DNA of 64,000 nt from Ideonella sp. (GCF_016702655.1 NZ_JADJDO010000016.1:87202-151201); one strand, 5' to 3'. Counted from the stretch's first letter, positions 1-10,897 are shown. The notes: generated by a model from the letters alone, not told the origin. Made by a program: numbers and translations.

Positions 1-1019
1 AACTTGCGGCCGAAGAAGTTCCAGCGCTGCTCGTGCTGGCGGCGCGCGCGCTGCAGCGCCTCCTCGGCATGGTTCATCAGCGCGGCCACCGAGTCGACGC
101 TGTCGTCGTAGGCGGCGATGCCGATGCACACGCGCAGGCCGACCACGTCGCCGCTGTCGAGCGTGATCGGCTGGCGCACCGCGTCGACGATGCGCTGCGC
201 GAGCATCTCGGCGGCGTCGGCCGCGCCATGGCGCATCACGGCGCCGAAGTCGAAACCGGCGAGGCGCGCGAGCAGGTCACCCAGGCGCACCTGGCGCGCC
301 ATGCGTGCGCAGACCTCGCGCAGCGCAGCGTCGCCGGCCGCCGCGCCGAAGCCGTTGCGGATGTCCTGCACGCCGTCAAGGCTCAGGAGCAGCAGCGTGA
401 ACGGCTCGCCGCTGCGCATCGAGTGATGCAGTTCGGCCAGCACCACGGCGTCGAACTGCTTGCGATTGCCCACCCCGGTGAGCGTGTCGACAGTCGCATG
501 CCGGGCGAGCTCGGCCGCGCGCCGGTGCGAGTGCAGCGCCGATCCGAGCAACGCGGCGAGGCTCTGCAGCGCTTCGCGCTCGGGCGCGTGCAAGGGCCGC
601 GAGGCCGTATCGAGTACGGCCAGGGTGCCGAAGGCAACGCCCGCTGCATCGGCGAGCGGCGCCCCGGCGAACAGGCCCAGTCCGCCCAGCGCGGGCGCGC
701 CGCACTGGCGCAGGTTCTCGATCACGAGCAGATCGGGCGCGCCCAGCAGCGCGCCGAGGCCGTCGAACTCGCGCGCCAGGCGCGCCAGCTCGATACCCGC
801 GCTCGCGCACGGCCGGAGCGCCAACGCTGCGCCGGAACCCGGGTCGCGCAGCGCGACCAGCGCCATCGGCGTGGCACACAACTGCGCCGCCAGGCGCGCC
901 GCAGCGTCGAGGTCGGCCTGTGGCAGGCCCTCGGCCGGCGCCGACCGCGCCCGCACGGCAACGACAGGGGGCTCGGAGCGGAGAGGGATCGCCAAGGGCA
1001 TGGGCTGGGACTTGGACAT
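1..1019 (-). CDS. GAF-GGDEF protein with degenerate GGDEF site (3' end outside window)
   Basis: The reading frame opens with ATG at 1019 and is still open at base 1, so the C-terminus is missing. Residues about 30-165 look like a GAF sensor domain; a GGDEF domain follows, recognised by the entry motif DTLTGVGNRKQFD. The active-site loop reads AGFDF instead of GG(D/E)EF, which should abolish diguanylate cyclase activity, while the inhibitory-site motif RLGD eleven residues before it is kept. This suggests a c-di-GMP-binding or purely regulatory domain. The frame leaves the GGDEF domain just before the window edge, so an EAL domain may follow; this cannot be seen. No signal peptide or membrane segment is visible. 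Confidence 0.85.
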   Translation of the reverse strand, partial: MSKSQPMPLAIPLRSEPPVVAVRARSAPAEGLPQADLDAAARLAAQLCATPMALVALRDPGSGAALALRPCASAGIELARLAREFDGLGALLGAPDLLVIENLRQCGAPALGGLGLFAGAPLADAAGVAFGTLAVLDTASRPLHAPEREALQSLAALLGSALHSHRRAAELARHATVDTLTGVGNRKQFDAVVLAELHHSMRSGEPFTLLLLSLDGVQDIRNGFGAAAGDAALREVCARMARQVRLGDLLARLAGFDFGAVMRHGAADAAEMLAQRIVDAVRQPITLDSGDVVGLRVCIGIAAYDDSVDSVAALMNHAEEALQRARRQHEQRWNFFGRK

Positions 1020-1128
1020 GATGGCTGCGGCCTGGGATTCGGGGGAACAGACCCCGATATCGGCAACTTCTCCGGGAACCAAAGCGCGCCGGGCATGGGC
1101 CAGGGCGGCCGCCGTTCCCCCTTGCGGG

Positions 1129-1383
1129 TCAGAGCAGGTGCGAATGCCGTGCCGCCGCGCCCTTCATGCTGGCAAGCGAGATGGCTTGGTCGAAGGTCGC
1201 GAGCCGCCCGCCGTTCCCGACTGCAAGCACCAGCAGGTACAAGTCGGTGATCTGGTGATGGCCCTGTACGCGCGAGAAGTCGCCCCGCTCGTCGTCACGC
1301 AGCGAGATGTCGTCGGGCCAGAACGCATGGTCGAGCACGGCGCAGGCCACGCGCGGGCTACAGACGTTCAGGTCGAGCAGCAC
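1129..1383 (-). pseudogene. VapC-type PIN toxin remnant with internal deletion
   Basis: The 84-residue frame begins at GTG with LLDLNV, the N-terminal strand carrying the first metal-binding Asp of PIN ribonucleases. It then jumps almost at once to the C-terminal half (FWPDDISL, then TDLYLLVLAV and LATFD). Complete members of this VapC group have roughly 130-140 residues, so some 55-65 residues of the middle are missing. The join reads cleanly in frame, which points to a deletion, not a frameshift. The gene lies 21 bases downstream of its antitoxin. Without the central helices and acidic residue it should be inactive. Confidence 0.7.
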
Positions 1384-1404
1384 ACAGTTGACTGTGGGCC
1401 GGGC

Positions 1405-1635
1405 TCAGATCCGTTCGCGCACATGCCGCGGCGTGATGACCGCGTCGCGAGCCGGCAGCAGCGCGAATCGGTCGCACAGGGGTGCCTGCTGCCGTGTCGC
1501 AGCCTGGGCGCCTGCGGCCGTGGAGCCGCGGCGCAGTAGTTCGGAGATCGAGTCGCCGAGCGGCATTTGCTCGCGGTGCGCCAGATGGCGTGCGTTGAGT
1601 AGCGCGTCCTCGGCGATTTTGACGGTGGTGCGCAT
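1405..1635 (-). CDS. VapB-type antitoxin
   Basis: A 76-residue protein. The N-terminus MRTTVKIAEDALLNARHLA is a ribbon-helix-helix strand and helix of the kind found in VapB antitoxins; the C-terminal tail, rich in Arg and Ala, would be the toxin-binding part. ATG at 1635 follows a weak purine-rich site. It is the first gene of a two-gene unit with the shortened PIN toxin at 1129-1383. Upstream lie three TTGATGC repeats that may be its operator. With the toxin damaged it may act as an orphan antitoxin. Confidence 0.75.
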   Translation of the reverse strand: MRTTVKIAEDALLNARHLAHREQMPLGDSISELLRRGSTAAGAQAATRQQAPLCDRFALLPARDAVITPRHVRERI

Positions 1636-1663
1636 CGAGGACCTGCTTCGTTTGCCAACGCTT

Positions 1664-1697
1664 GCATCATGGCATCAACCAGGCATCAACGCATCAA
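1664..1697 (-). promoter_or_regulatory. Repeated TTGATGC boxes upstream of vapB
   Basis: Read on the minus strand, TTGATGC occurs three times (1691-1697, 1683-1689, 1672-1678), with a fourth partial copy TGATGC at 1664-1669. All four lie within 34 bases just before the vapB start at 1635; the outermost copies run into the end of the neighbouring toxin gene. The spacing is 8, 11 and 8 bases. Autoregulatory VapBC complexes commonly bind repeated sites upstream of vapB, so this is a reasonable operator candidate. That role is inferred. Confidence 0.4.
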
Positions 1698-2171
1698 GTT
1701 GACCAGCGCCCTGCCGCCCCTGTCGCGATAGACGTCGAAGTCGGCGTCGATCGACAGCACATGCTTCACGCGCAGCCGCGCCGCAGCCTCGGCGATCGAC
1801 GCGTCGGCTAGGTCGAAGGGCAGGCTCGCGAAGCGCTCGCTGATGCGCAGCACATCGGTCAGCGTGCCCGGTGCGGCGCCGTCGAGTGCGATGCCGCCGC
1901 GCTGCGCCCAGCGCAGAAAGTCGAGCGCGGCGTCGTTGGCGATGCGCCGCGCAAGCAGCGCGCAGACCTCGGTCGCGACCGGCCAGGTGGACAAGAGCGC
2001 CGCCGCCGGATTCGCTTGCAGCCAGGCGACCACGCTGCCATGCCAGCGGTCGGCGCCATTGAAAAGAGCGATCAGCGGGCCGCTATCGACGAGCACCAGC
2101 CCGGCGTGGGCGACACGCCAGGCCGGCGAGGGCTCGCGCGCTGCAGCGGCGGCGCGGCGAGGCGTCGTCAC
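1686..2171 (-). CDS. PIN-domain ribonuclease toxin (VapC-like)
   Basis: About 161 residues. The PIN core starts with VLVDSGPLIALFNGADRWH (first Asp), has a central conserved Glu (VATEVCALL) and ends with the paired acidic motif VLSIDADFDVYR. GTG at 2171 is chosen because it overlaps the antitoxin stop codon (GTGA), the usual coupling in such operons; an ATG at 2198 in the same frame would overlap the antitoxin by 31 bases and add only an unconserved tail. All metal-binding acids appear present, so the toxin should be an active RNase neutralised by the protein encoded at 2168-2428. Confidence 0.85.
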   Translation of the reverse strand: MTTPRRAAAAAREPSPAWRVAHAGLVLVDSGPLIALFNGADRWHGSVVAWLQANPAAALLSTWPVATEVCALLARRIANDAALDFLRWAQRGGIALDGAAPGTLTDVLRISERFASLPFDLADASIAEAAARLRVKHVLSIDADFDVYRDRGGRALVNLMR

Positions 2172-2428
2172 CGGCGCGCGGCGTGTTTCGCCGCCCAAAG
2201 ATCGACCACGGACGACTTGCGCCGCGCGGCGAGATCGGGCGCGCCACGATGGCGGCCGAACAGGTCGGCGCCGAGTGCGTGCGCCGAAGGCGCCGGGGTG
2301 CCGCCCTGCGCGTCCAGGTAGGCGAGCAGCGCCTGGCGGATCACGTCGCTCGTGGTCGCGCCGCTCGCCGCGGCGCGCTGGCGCAGGCGCTCTTCGAGCG
2401 GGGCATCGAGCTTGACGGTGACGGTCAT
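2168..2428 (-). CDS. Ribbon-helix-helix antitoxin (CopG/Arc type)
   Basis: An 86-residue protein beginning MTVTVKLDAPLEERLRQRAA, a typical ribbon-helix-helix DNA-binding strand and first helix, then TTSDVIRQALLAYLDAQ for the second helix. The C-terminal half is longer and basic (KSSVVDLWAAKHAARR) and should wrap the partner toxin. It is the first gene of the pair with the PIN toxin at 1686-2171. A promoter with an overlapping inverted repeat lies just upstream (2450-2486), which fits autoregulation. Confidence 0.85.
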   Translation of the reverse strand: MTVTVKLDAPLEERLRQRAAASGATTSDVIRQALLAYLDAQGGTPAPSAHALGADLFGRHRGAPDLAARRKSSVVDLWAAKHAARR

Positions 2429-2449
2429 GGCCGCGGACTCCGGAGTTGG

Positions 2450-2486
2450 AATACGCAGTGTATTACCTGGCGTCGCGCCGCGTCAA
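2450..2486 (-). promoter_or_regulatory. Promoter and operator of the second PIN/RHH pair
   Basis: On the minus strand a -35-like TTGACG (2481-2486) overlaps the prfC stop codon. It is followed after 18 bases by TACACT (2457-2462), or after 15 bases by TAATAC (2460-2465). An inverted repeat AATAC-N5-GTATT (2450-2464) covers the -10 region, where a repressor would block transcription. The antitoxin start is 22 bases further on. Confidence 0.5.
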
Positions 2487-4096
2487 CCGGCCATCTGGCG
2501 CTGGAACACCAGCCCCGCATGCTCGCGCAGCGCATGGAAGCGGATCTTCGGCCAGTTGGACTCGATCGCGCGCAGCTCGGGTGCGTACTCCACGAGCACC
2601 GTCGGCGCGTCGACCGCGTCGACGGCAACGCGGTGCGCGTTCGCGTCGATGAAGCGCTGCAGCTCCTTCGGATCGTCGCAGGTCACCCAGCGCGCGACCT
2701 GGTAGCGGCTGGGCAGGATGCGTGCCTTGACGCCGTACTCGTGCTCGAGCCGGTGCGCGACGACCTCGAACTGCAGTTGGCCGACCGCGCCCAGTAGCAG
2801 CACCGAGCCCGCCACCGGGCGGAAGACCTGGATCGCGCCCTCCTCGCCGAGCTGCGTCAGCCCGGCCTTCAACTGCTTGGTCTTGAGCGGGTCGGCCACC
2901 TCGACCATGCGGAACATCTCGGGCGCAAAGAACGGCAGCCCGGTGAACTGCAGCGGCTCGCCCTCGGTCAGCGTGTCGCCGAGCTGCAGCACGCCGTGGT
3001 TCGGGATGCCGATGATGTCGCCCGCATAGGCCTCGTCGAGCAACTCGCGCCGCTGCGACAAAAAGCTTACGACCGTGTTCGGCCGCAGCTCCTTGCCCGA
3101 GCGCGTGACCTTCAGCCGCATGCCGCGCTCGAAGTGGCCGCTCGCGACGCGCAGGAAGGCGATGCGGTCGCGGTGCGCCGGGTCCATGTTGGCCTGGATC
3201 TTGAAGACGACGCCGCTGAACTTCGGCTCGTCGGGCTGCACCACGCGCTGGATCGCGGCGCGCTCGCCGGGCGGCGGCGCCAGGTCGACGAGCGCGTCGA
3301 GCACCTCGCGCACGCCGAAGTTGTTGATCGCCGAGCCGAAGAACATCGGCGTCTGGTGGCCGGCGAGGAAGGCCGCCTCGTCGAACGGCGGCGCGGCGTC
3401 GCGCACGAGCTCGATGTCGTGCTTCGCATGTTCGTACTCGGCGCCGAAGCGCTCGGCGTAGACCGGATTCGCGATGCCGTCGATGATCTCGTCATCGTCG
3501 CGGTTGCGGTCTTCACCGGGTGTGAAGACGCGCATGCGCTGCTCGCGCAGATCCATCACGCCATGAAAACGCTTGCCCATGCCCACCGGCCAGGTGAAGG
3601 GCACGACCTCCATGCCGAGCTCGCGCTCGATCTCCTCCATCAGCGCGAGCGGCTCCTGCACCTCGCGGTCCATCTTGTTGACGAAGGTGAGGATGGGCGT
3701 GTTGCGCGCGCGGCAGACCTGCAGCAGGCGGCGCGTCTGCGGCTCGACGCCGTTGGCGGCGTCGATCACCATCAGCGCGGCGTCCACGGCGGTGAGCACG
3801 CGGTAGGTGTCTTCCGAGAAGTCCTGGTGGCCCGGCGTGTCGAGCAGGTTGATGACGCAGCCGCGGTACTCCATCTGCATCACCGACGAGGCGACCGAGA
3901 TGCCGCGCTGCTTCTCGATCTCCATCCAGTCGGAGGTCGCGTGCCGGCTCGCCTTGCGCGCCTTCACGCTGCCGGCGATCTGGATCGCTCCCGAGAAGAG
4001 CAGCAGCTTCTCGGTCAGCGTCGTCTTGCCCGCGTCGGGGTGGGAAATGATGGCGAAGGTGCGCCGGCGGCGCACCTCGGGGGTCAGGTCGGACAT
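2483..4096 (-). CDS. prfC: Peptide chain release factor 3
   Basis: 537 residues, full length for RF3. This translational GTPase removes RF1/RF2 from the ribosome after termination. The G domain carries the P-loop SHPDAGKTT near residue 18, the switch II motif DTPGHQDF, and NKMD for guanine specificity. The effector sequence KQRGISVASSVMQMEY and the RF3-specific C-terminal region (EYGVKARILPSRYQVARWV) separate it from EF-G. ATG at 4096 begins MSDLTPEVRRRRTFAIISH, the usual RF3 start. The gene appears to be monocistronic. Confidence 0.97.
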   Translation of the reverse strand: MSDLTPEVRRRRTFAIISHPDAGKTTLTEKLLLFSGAIQIAGSVKARKASRHATSDWMEIEKQRGISVASSVMQMEYRGCVINLLDTPGHQDFSEDTYRVLTAVDAALMVIDAANGVEPQTRRLLQVCRARNTPILTFVNKMDREVQEPLALMEEIERELGMEVVPFTWPVGMGKRFHGVMDLREQRMRVFTPGEDRNRDDDEIIDGIANPVYAERFGAEYEHAKHDIELVRDAAPPFDEAAFLAGHQTPMFFGSAINNFGVREVLDALVDLAPPPGERAAIQRVVQPDEPKFSGVVFKIQANMDPAHRDRIAFLRVASGHFERGMRLKVTRSGKELRPNTVVSFLSQRRELLDEAYAGDIIGIPNHGVLQLGDTLTEGEPLQFTGLPFFAPEMFRMVEVADPLKTKQLKAGLTQLGEEGAIQVFRPVAGSVLLLGAVGQLQFEVVAHRLEHEYGVKARILPSRYQVARWVTCDDPKELQRFIDANAHRVAVDAVDAPTVLVEYAPELRAIESNWPKIRFHALREHAGLVFQRQMAG

Positions 4097-4260
4097 GGGA
4101 GCGCGGCGCCGGCCGGCGGGCCGCTTCGTGGCAACAGCGGATTATCCCCGCCGGCCCGGGCGGAGCACCTGTCGCCGGAGCAGCCGGGCAGCCGCGCAGC
4201 GAAGACCCGAAGTCGAGCCGCCCGAACTCCGCTATCCGAGGGACGCCTCGTGCGGGCGAC

Positions 4261-4989
4261 TCAGCGCGCGCGGCGGCGCGCCACTGCGCCCACCAGGGCC
4301 AGGCCGGCGAGCATCAGCGCATAGGTTTCGGGTTCGGGCACCGGCGCGCCCAGCCAATCGACGACGTTCTGCGCGAACACCGGGTTGTCGACGGTGCTGT
4401 AGACGTCGTCGTTCCAGTTGCTGTCGAGGATGACGAGCGCCTCGCCGCTGCCCACCTTGTAGAGCGCTGCCATGCCGTTGCTGAACAGCACCTGCGGCGC
4501 ACCCGCCGCGCCTATCGTCGAGCCGCAGGCACTCTGTACCGAGGTGATGCCCGCCGTCAGCGCGTGCGCGACGCTGGGGGTTCCGAAAGCCCACGAGCAG
4601 TCGCCCACGTAGGAGCCGCCGACCACGCTCATGATCGACGGATTCCACGCCGACCAGGCGTAGTTCTCGCCGATCAGCACCGCCTTGTGCCCGCTGCCGA
4701 TGTAGCTCTGCAGCGCCGAGATCTCGGCCGCGTCGAGGCTGTTGCCCAGTTCCTGATCGACCCACACCGCCGCGTACGACTGCAGCTGCGAGAGGCTGGA
4801 GAAGTCAGCCGTGCGGGTCAGCGCGTGCTGCGCCGTGAGGGTGGCGGTGAAGGTGTCCCAGGCCGACCCTCCGAGCACGTTGGTCGTGTAACTGCCCTGG
4901 GGCGTCTGTGCCAGCACGCTCACGGCGGAGGCGCTCAGGCAGGTGGCGGTCAGCGCCAGCGCAGTGGCGATACGGTGCATTGCAATCAT
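4261..4989 (-). CDS. PEP-CTERM exported protein
   Basis: 242 residues. ATG at 4989 follows an AGGGAAA ribosome site and gives a signal peptide (MIAMHRIATALALTATCLSASAV); the same frame stays open upstream, but those codons look non-coding. The middle part (YAAVWVDQELGNSL, AEISALQSYIGSGHKAVLIGENY) resembles the ThuA/GATase1-like fold of proteins that build a flat alpha/beta domain. The C-terminus is a standard exosortase sorting signal: VPEPETYALMLAGLALVGA, then ARRRAR. It should be exported, cleaved by an exosortase encoded elsewhere and attached to the cell surface or matrix. No exosortase is in the window. Confidence 0.88.
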   Translation of the reverse strand: MIAMHRIATALALTATCLSASAVSVLAQTPQGSYTTNVLGGSAWDTFTATLTAQHALTRTADFSSLSQLQSYAAVWVDQELGNSLDAAEISALQSYIGSGHKAVLIGENYAWSAWNPSIMSVVGGSYVGDCSWAFGTPSVAHALTAGITSVQSACGSTIGAAGAPQVLFSNGMAALYKVGSGEALVILDSNWNDDVYSTVDNPVFAQNVVDWLGAPVPEPETYALMLAGLALVGAVARRRAR

Positions 4990-5369
4990 GATTTCCCTTG
5001 GATGACAACTGAAAGGCGGATGGGTGTACATCGGCATCGAGACCGGCGCGGTGCCGGCGAGGCTCGTCGCCGCGCGGGCAAGAAGGCTCAATTCGGCCCT
5101 CGACGCGAGGCTACTTTCTGGGCTAGCGCGCGCAACCCCCTGAACCGGCGGGTGGCGTTGATCTGGATCAGACCTTCGGGATCGGGCGACAGCCCTCATC
5201 CTGCGCGAACGCGTCGCGCCCTCGTCGCTTCGGCCTCGTCGACCCGGTGGTGCCGGGTAACGATTGAGCGGACGCAATCGCGCTGGCCAGCGGTGTTCGA
5301 CAATTGTGATGGAAGCACTTGCGCCGACCGGCGCGCGCGGTGCGAAGCACGATCCGGGAGGCAACAAGG
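4990..5369. other. Intergenic region, 380 bases, no gene seen
   Basis: This gap separates the leftward PEP-CTERM gene and the rightward cupin gene, so it must hold both promoters. Open frames within it have no recognisable protein features and no consistent ribosome sites. No strong hairpin or repeat was found. Confidence 0.5.
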
Positions 5370-5819
5370 ATGTTTCGCCGTCCACAGTCCATGATTGCGC
5401 GCGAGTTGGCCGCGTTCGTCTTCGCCGTCGGGCTCGCCGGCGGCTCGCAGGCTCAGACAAGCGCCGCGACCACGGTGCCGACGCCGGGATTCGCGTCCAG
5501 GCAGGTGCTCGTCGCACCGATCACCGGCTTCGATGCCAAGCAGGTCGTGCTCGTCGCGGTCACGCTCGAACCGGGCGCGTCCTCGCCGCTGCACATGCAT
5601 CCGGGCGACTGCCACGGCAGCGTGCTCGAGGGTGCGATCGAATTGAAGGTCCAGGGGCAGGAGCCGCGGCGGATCGCGGCGGGCGAGTCGTACTCGACCA
5701 TGGCCTCGGTGCCGCACCAGTTCACCAACACGGGCGACAAGCCGGCGCGCCTGCTCAACACGCTCGTGGTCGACAAGGGCAAGCCGGCGACGAGCGCGGC
5801 TTCGGCGCCCGGCCGCTGA
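5370..5819 (+). CDS. Secreted cupin-domain protein
   Basis: 149 residues from ATG 5370, which is preceded by GGGAGG at 5356-5361. The N-terminus is a signal peptide (MFRRPQSMIARELAAFVFAVGLAGGSQA). The rest is a single small cupin barrel: SPLHMHPGDCHGSVLEGAIE matches cupin motif 1 (HxH, later E/Q) and VPHQFTNTGDKPARLL matches motif 2, so two or three His can bind a metal. Related periplasmic cupins are small metal-binding proteins or enzymes of unknown substrate. It is convergent with the DedA-rhodanese gene and not in an operon. Confidence 0.85.
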   Translation: MFRRPQSMIARELAAFVFAVGLAGGSQAQTSAATTVPTPGFASRQVLVAPITGFDAKQVVLVAVTLEPGASSPLHMHPGDCHGSVLEGAIELKVQGQEPRRIAAGESYSTMASVPHQFTNTGDKPARLLNTLVVDKGKPATSAASAPGR

Positions 5820-5849
5820 GCGCGCCGGGCCCCGTCGCTGTCGCCGTCG

Positions 5850-6821
5850 TCAGAGCGGCGCCGCCTGCGTTGCGCCGGTCTGGGGCATGTGCGCGCTCTC
5901 GGTGCCGTGGCCCGAAGCGACCCAGGCCTCGAGCCCGCCGGCGAGCGGCCGCACACGCGTGAAGCCGCGCGCGGCGAGCCTGGCCGCGGCGCTCGCCGCC
6001 GAGGCCTCGTTGGGGCAGTTGCAATACAGCACCATCTCGACGTCGGGCGGGTGAACGTCGGCCAGGCGCTCGATCTCGTGCAGCTCGATGCCGATCGCGC
6101 CCGGGATGCGCCGTTCGTCGATGCCGCGCAAGGCTTCCGAGCGCACGTCGACGATCACCGGCGCGCGCCCCTCCTCGATCAGCGCGCGCAGCTCGTCGAC
6201 GGCGATGCGCGGTATCGAGGCACCCCCCTGGAACATCCGGCGCCGCCAGTAGCGCAGCGCCAGATAGGCGGCCACCACGACGGCGAGCACGATCGCGGCC
6301 GCTACGCCGAGTGCCGACAGCAGGTCCATCACGCGCTGGATCTGGTCGGCGAAGACCCAGCCGAGGCCGAGAAAGATCGCGGCCCAGATCGCCGCGGCAA
6401 ACGTCTCGAAGCCGACGAACGCGGCGAGCGACATCCCGAGCGCACCGGCCATCGGCGGCGCGACGACCGACACGCCGGGGACGAACTTGGCCGCGATCAG
6501 CGAACTGCCGCCCCAGCGCAGGATGAAGGCCTCGCTCTGGCGCACGCACGAATCGGGCGAGATCGAGATCCGGCACAGCAGCCTGAGCACCCGGTAGCCA
6601 TGCTTGCGCCCGGCCCAGAACCACAGGCCGTCGCCGATCAGGTTGGCGGCGATGGCCGCGACCAGCGCCGCGACCCACGAGATCTGGCCGCCCGCTGCGA
6701 GCCCGCCGGCGACGACCAGGAAAGGCGCTGCCGGCACCGGCGCGCCGATGCGTGCGGCAAGCGTCGCCGCGAAGACGAGCAGCGTGCCGTGAGCAACGAC
6801 GAGAGACACGAGCGACGACAT
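5850..6821 (-). CDS. DedA-family membrane protein fused to a rhodanese domain
   Basis: 323 residues. Residues 1-200 are a DedA/SNARE-associated membrane domain with about five hydrophobic segments and the family pattern FVPGVSVVAPPMAGALGMS. After a basic hinge (RYWRRRMF), residues about 215-310 form a rhodanese domain: IVDVRSEALRGIDERRIPGA, then the active loop VLYCNCPNEASA with a Cys in the catalytic position, then GFTRVRPLAGGLEAWVASGH. DedA proteins act in lipid or small-molecule transport across the inner membrane. The fusion suggests sulfur or thiol chemistry at the cytoplasmic face; this is an inference. The start at 6821 is the first Met with a full DedA N-terminus. Confidence 0.93.
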   Translation of the reverse strand: MSSLVSLVVAHGTLLVFAATLAARIGAPVPAAPFLVVAGGLAAGGQISWVAALVAAIAANLIGDGLWFWAGRKHGYRVLRLLCRISISPDSCVRQSEAFILRWGGSSLIAAKFVPGVSVVAPPMAGALGMSLAAFVGFETFAAAIWAAIFLGLGWVFADQIQRVMDLLSALGVAAAIVLAVVVAAYLALRYWRRRMFQGGASIPRIAVDELRALIEEGRAPVIVDVRSEALRGIDERRIPGAIGIELHEIERLADVHPPDVEMVLYCNCPNEASAASAAARLAARGFTRVRPLAGGLEAWVASGHGTESAHMPQTGATQAAPL

Positions 6822-6902
6822 GGGGGCCTTGCGCCAAGAAGCTCGCCAGTATGAGACGCGCCGCGCGTTCCTGCTCGATCGAGGGTAAACCCGCGCTTCG
6901 GG

Positions 6903-6938
6903 AATGAAAAACCGCGTGACGCTTGCGCAGCACGCGGT
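6903..6938 (-). terminator. Rho-independent terminator of the leftward glycerol operon
   Basis: Read on the minus strand, ACCGCGTG (6938-6931) pairs perfectly with CACGCGGT (6918-6911) around a 12-base loop, and a run of five T with a further T-rich tail follows directly. It lies 38 bases past the stop codon of the last gene of the operon. Confidence 0.85.
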
Positions 6939-6976
6939 CGACCGGCCCTTTCAGGCCGAAGCGTTGAACCTTGCGG

Positions 6977-8710
<1,734 letters not shown>

Positions 8711-8784
8711 CACTGTCTCCTCAAGATGCTTCCCGTTGCTGATACGACACGCCGGCTGGGAAGGAATGGCCGACGCTCTTTGCC

Positions 8785-9093
8785 TCAACCCTTCTTCATG
8801 ACCAGTCCGAGCAGCGCCATCGACGCGACAAAGCTCCACCAGATCGATGGCTCCTGCTCGAGGCCGAACCAGTCGATCATCTTCTCGCTCACCGCGACGA
8901 AGGCAAGGTTCACGTAGGCCGCCGAGAGCAGGCCGATGAACAGCCGGTCGCCGCGCGTGGTCGGGATCGGCAGCAGGCCCTTGCGCATCACGGTGGGCGA
9001 CTTGATCTCCCACACGGTCATGCCCACCAGCATCAGCGCGATGCAGCTGAAGAACACCGCGACGGGCAGTGTCCAGGCCATCCACTCGAACAT
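8785..9093 (-). CDS. DUF2160 small membrane protein of the glycerol transporter
   Basis: 102 residues from ATG 9093, preceded by GAGGAGG. Three hydrophobic segments are visible: WTLPVAVFFSCIALMLVGMT, FIGLLSAAYVNLAFVAV and WWSFVASMALLGLVM. The loop PTTRGDRLFIGLL is characteristic of DUF2160 proteins, which occur only with this type of glycerol ABC system. The exact role is unknown; its fixed place between permease and binding protein suggests an accessory membrane subunit. Confidence 0.9.
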   Translation of the reverse strand: MFEWMAWTLPVAVFFSCIALMLVGMTVWEIKSPTVMRKGLLPIPTTRGDRLFIGLLSAAYVNLAFVAVSEKMIDWFGLEQEPSIWWSFVASMALLGLVMKKG

Positions 9094-9112
9094 CGGCGGG
9101 CCTCCTCTCGAG

Positions 9113-9917
9113 CTAGACGCGACCCATCGCAAACCCCTTCGCGATGTAGTTGCGCACGAAGTAGATGACGATCGCCCCTGGCACGATGGTCAGCACGCCG
9201 GCCGCGGCGAGCACGCCCCAGTCCATGCCAGAGGCCGAGACGGTGCGCGTCATCGTCGCGACGATGGGTTTGGCGTTGACGCTCGTGAGCGTGCGCGCCA
9301 TCAGCAGTTCGACCCACGAGAACATGAAGCAGAAGAACGCCGCGACGCCGACGCCGGCCTTGATCAGCGGCAGGTAGATCGTCAGGAAGAAGCGCGGGAA
9401 GGAGTAGCCGTCGATATAGGCCGTCTCGTCGATCTCGCGCGGGACGCCGCTCATGAAGCCTTCGAGGATCCACACCGCGAGCGGCACGTTGAACAGCAGG
9501 TGCGCGAGCGCGACCGCGATGTGCGTGTCCATCATGCCGAGCGTCGTGTAGAGCTGGAAGAACGGCAGCAGGAACACCGCCGGCGGCGTCATGCGATTCG
9601 TCAGCAGCCAGAAGAAGACATGCTTGTCGCCGAGGAAGCTGTAGCGCGAGAAGGCATAGGCCGCGGGCAGCGCGACGACGAGCGAGATCACCGTGTTGAT
9701 GGCCACGTAGATCAGCGAGTTGATGTAGCCCGAGTACCACGACACGTCGGTGAAGATCGTGCGGTAGTGGTCGGTCGTGAAATGCTGCGGCCACAGGCTG
9801 AAGGTCGACAGGATCTCCTCGTTCGTCTTGAACGACATGTTGACCATCCAATAGACAGGCAGGATGGCGAACACGAGGTAGGCGATCAGGAAGATCGTCC
9901 GCTTCTTGAAGCGACGG

Positions 9918-9925
<8 letters not shown>
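9113..9925 (-). CDS. glpQ: Glycerol ABC transporter permease (MalG type)
   Basis: 270 residues, six predicted membrane helices, beginning MDDRRFKKRTIFLIAYLVFA. The ATPase-coupling EAA loop reads EIDETAYIDGYSFPRFFLTI followed by PLIKAG. It overlaps the other permease gene by 8 bases. The name follows rhizobial usage and is not the E. coli glpQ phosphodiesterase. Confidence 0.93.
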
Positions 9926-10802
<877 letters not shown>

Positions 10803-10877
10803 GCGAGCGCCTCCGCAATCGCGCAAACGCAACCGCGTTTCGATCCCCGCTGCGCGGGGCGCACTGCGGTATTCGCC

Positions 10878-10893
10878 CTTGGGGCGGCCCGGC
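10878..10893 (+). repeat. 16-base sequence repeated at 36156-36171
   Basis: CTTGGGGCGGCCCGGC occurs exactly here and at 36156-36171, in both cases in a short intergenic gap just after a looser matching block containing GCTGC and GGGGCGCA. The wider block (10849-10893 and 36127-36171) aligns with small gaps. It may be a member of a dispersed intergenic repeat family of this genome. Confidence 0.4.
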
Positions 10894-10897
10894 GGGC

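Noticed and set aside
33..1250. 405-residue open frame on the plus strand
   Set aside because: It is antisense to the GAF-GGDEF gene and consists mostly of Arg, Ala, Gly and His, as expected for a shadow frame in GC-rich DNA.
4261..5517. 418-residue form of the PEP-CTERM protein
   Set aside because: The extra N-terminal part is Arg/Pro-rich shadow sequence; the start at 4989 has a ribosome site and a proper signal peptide.
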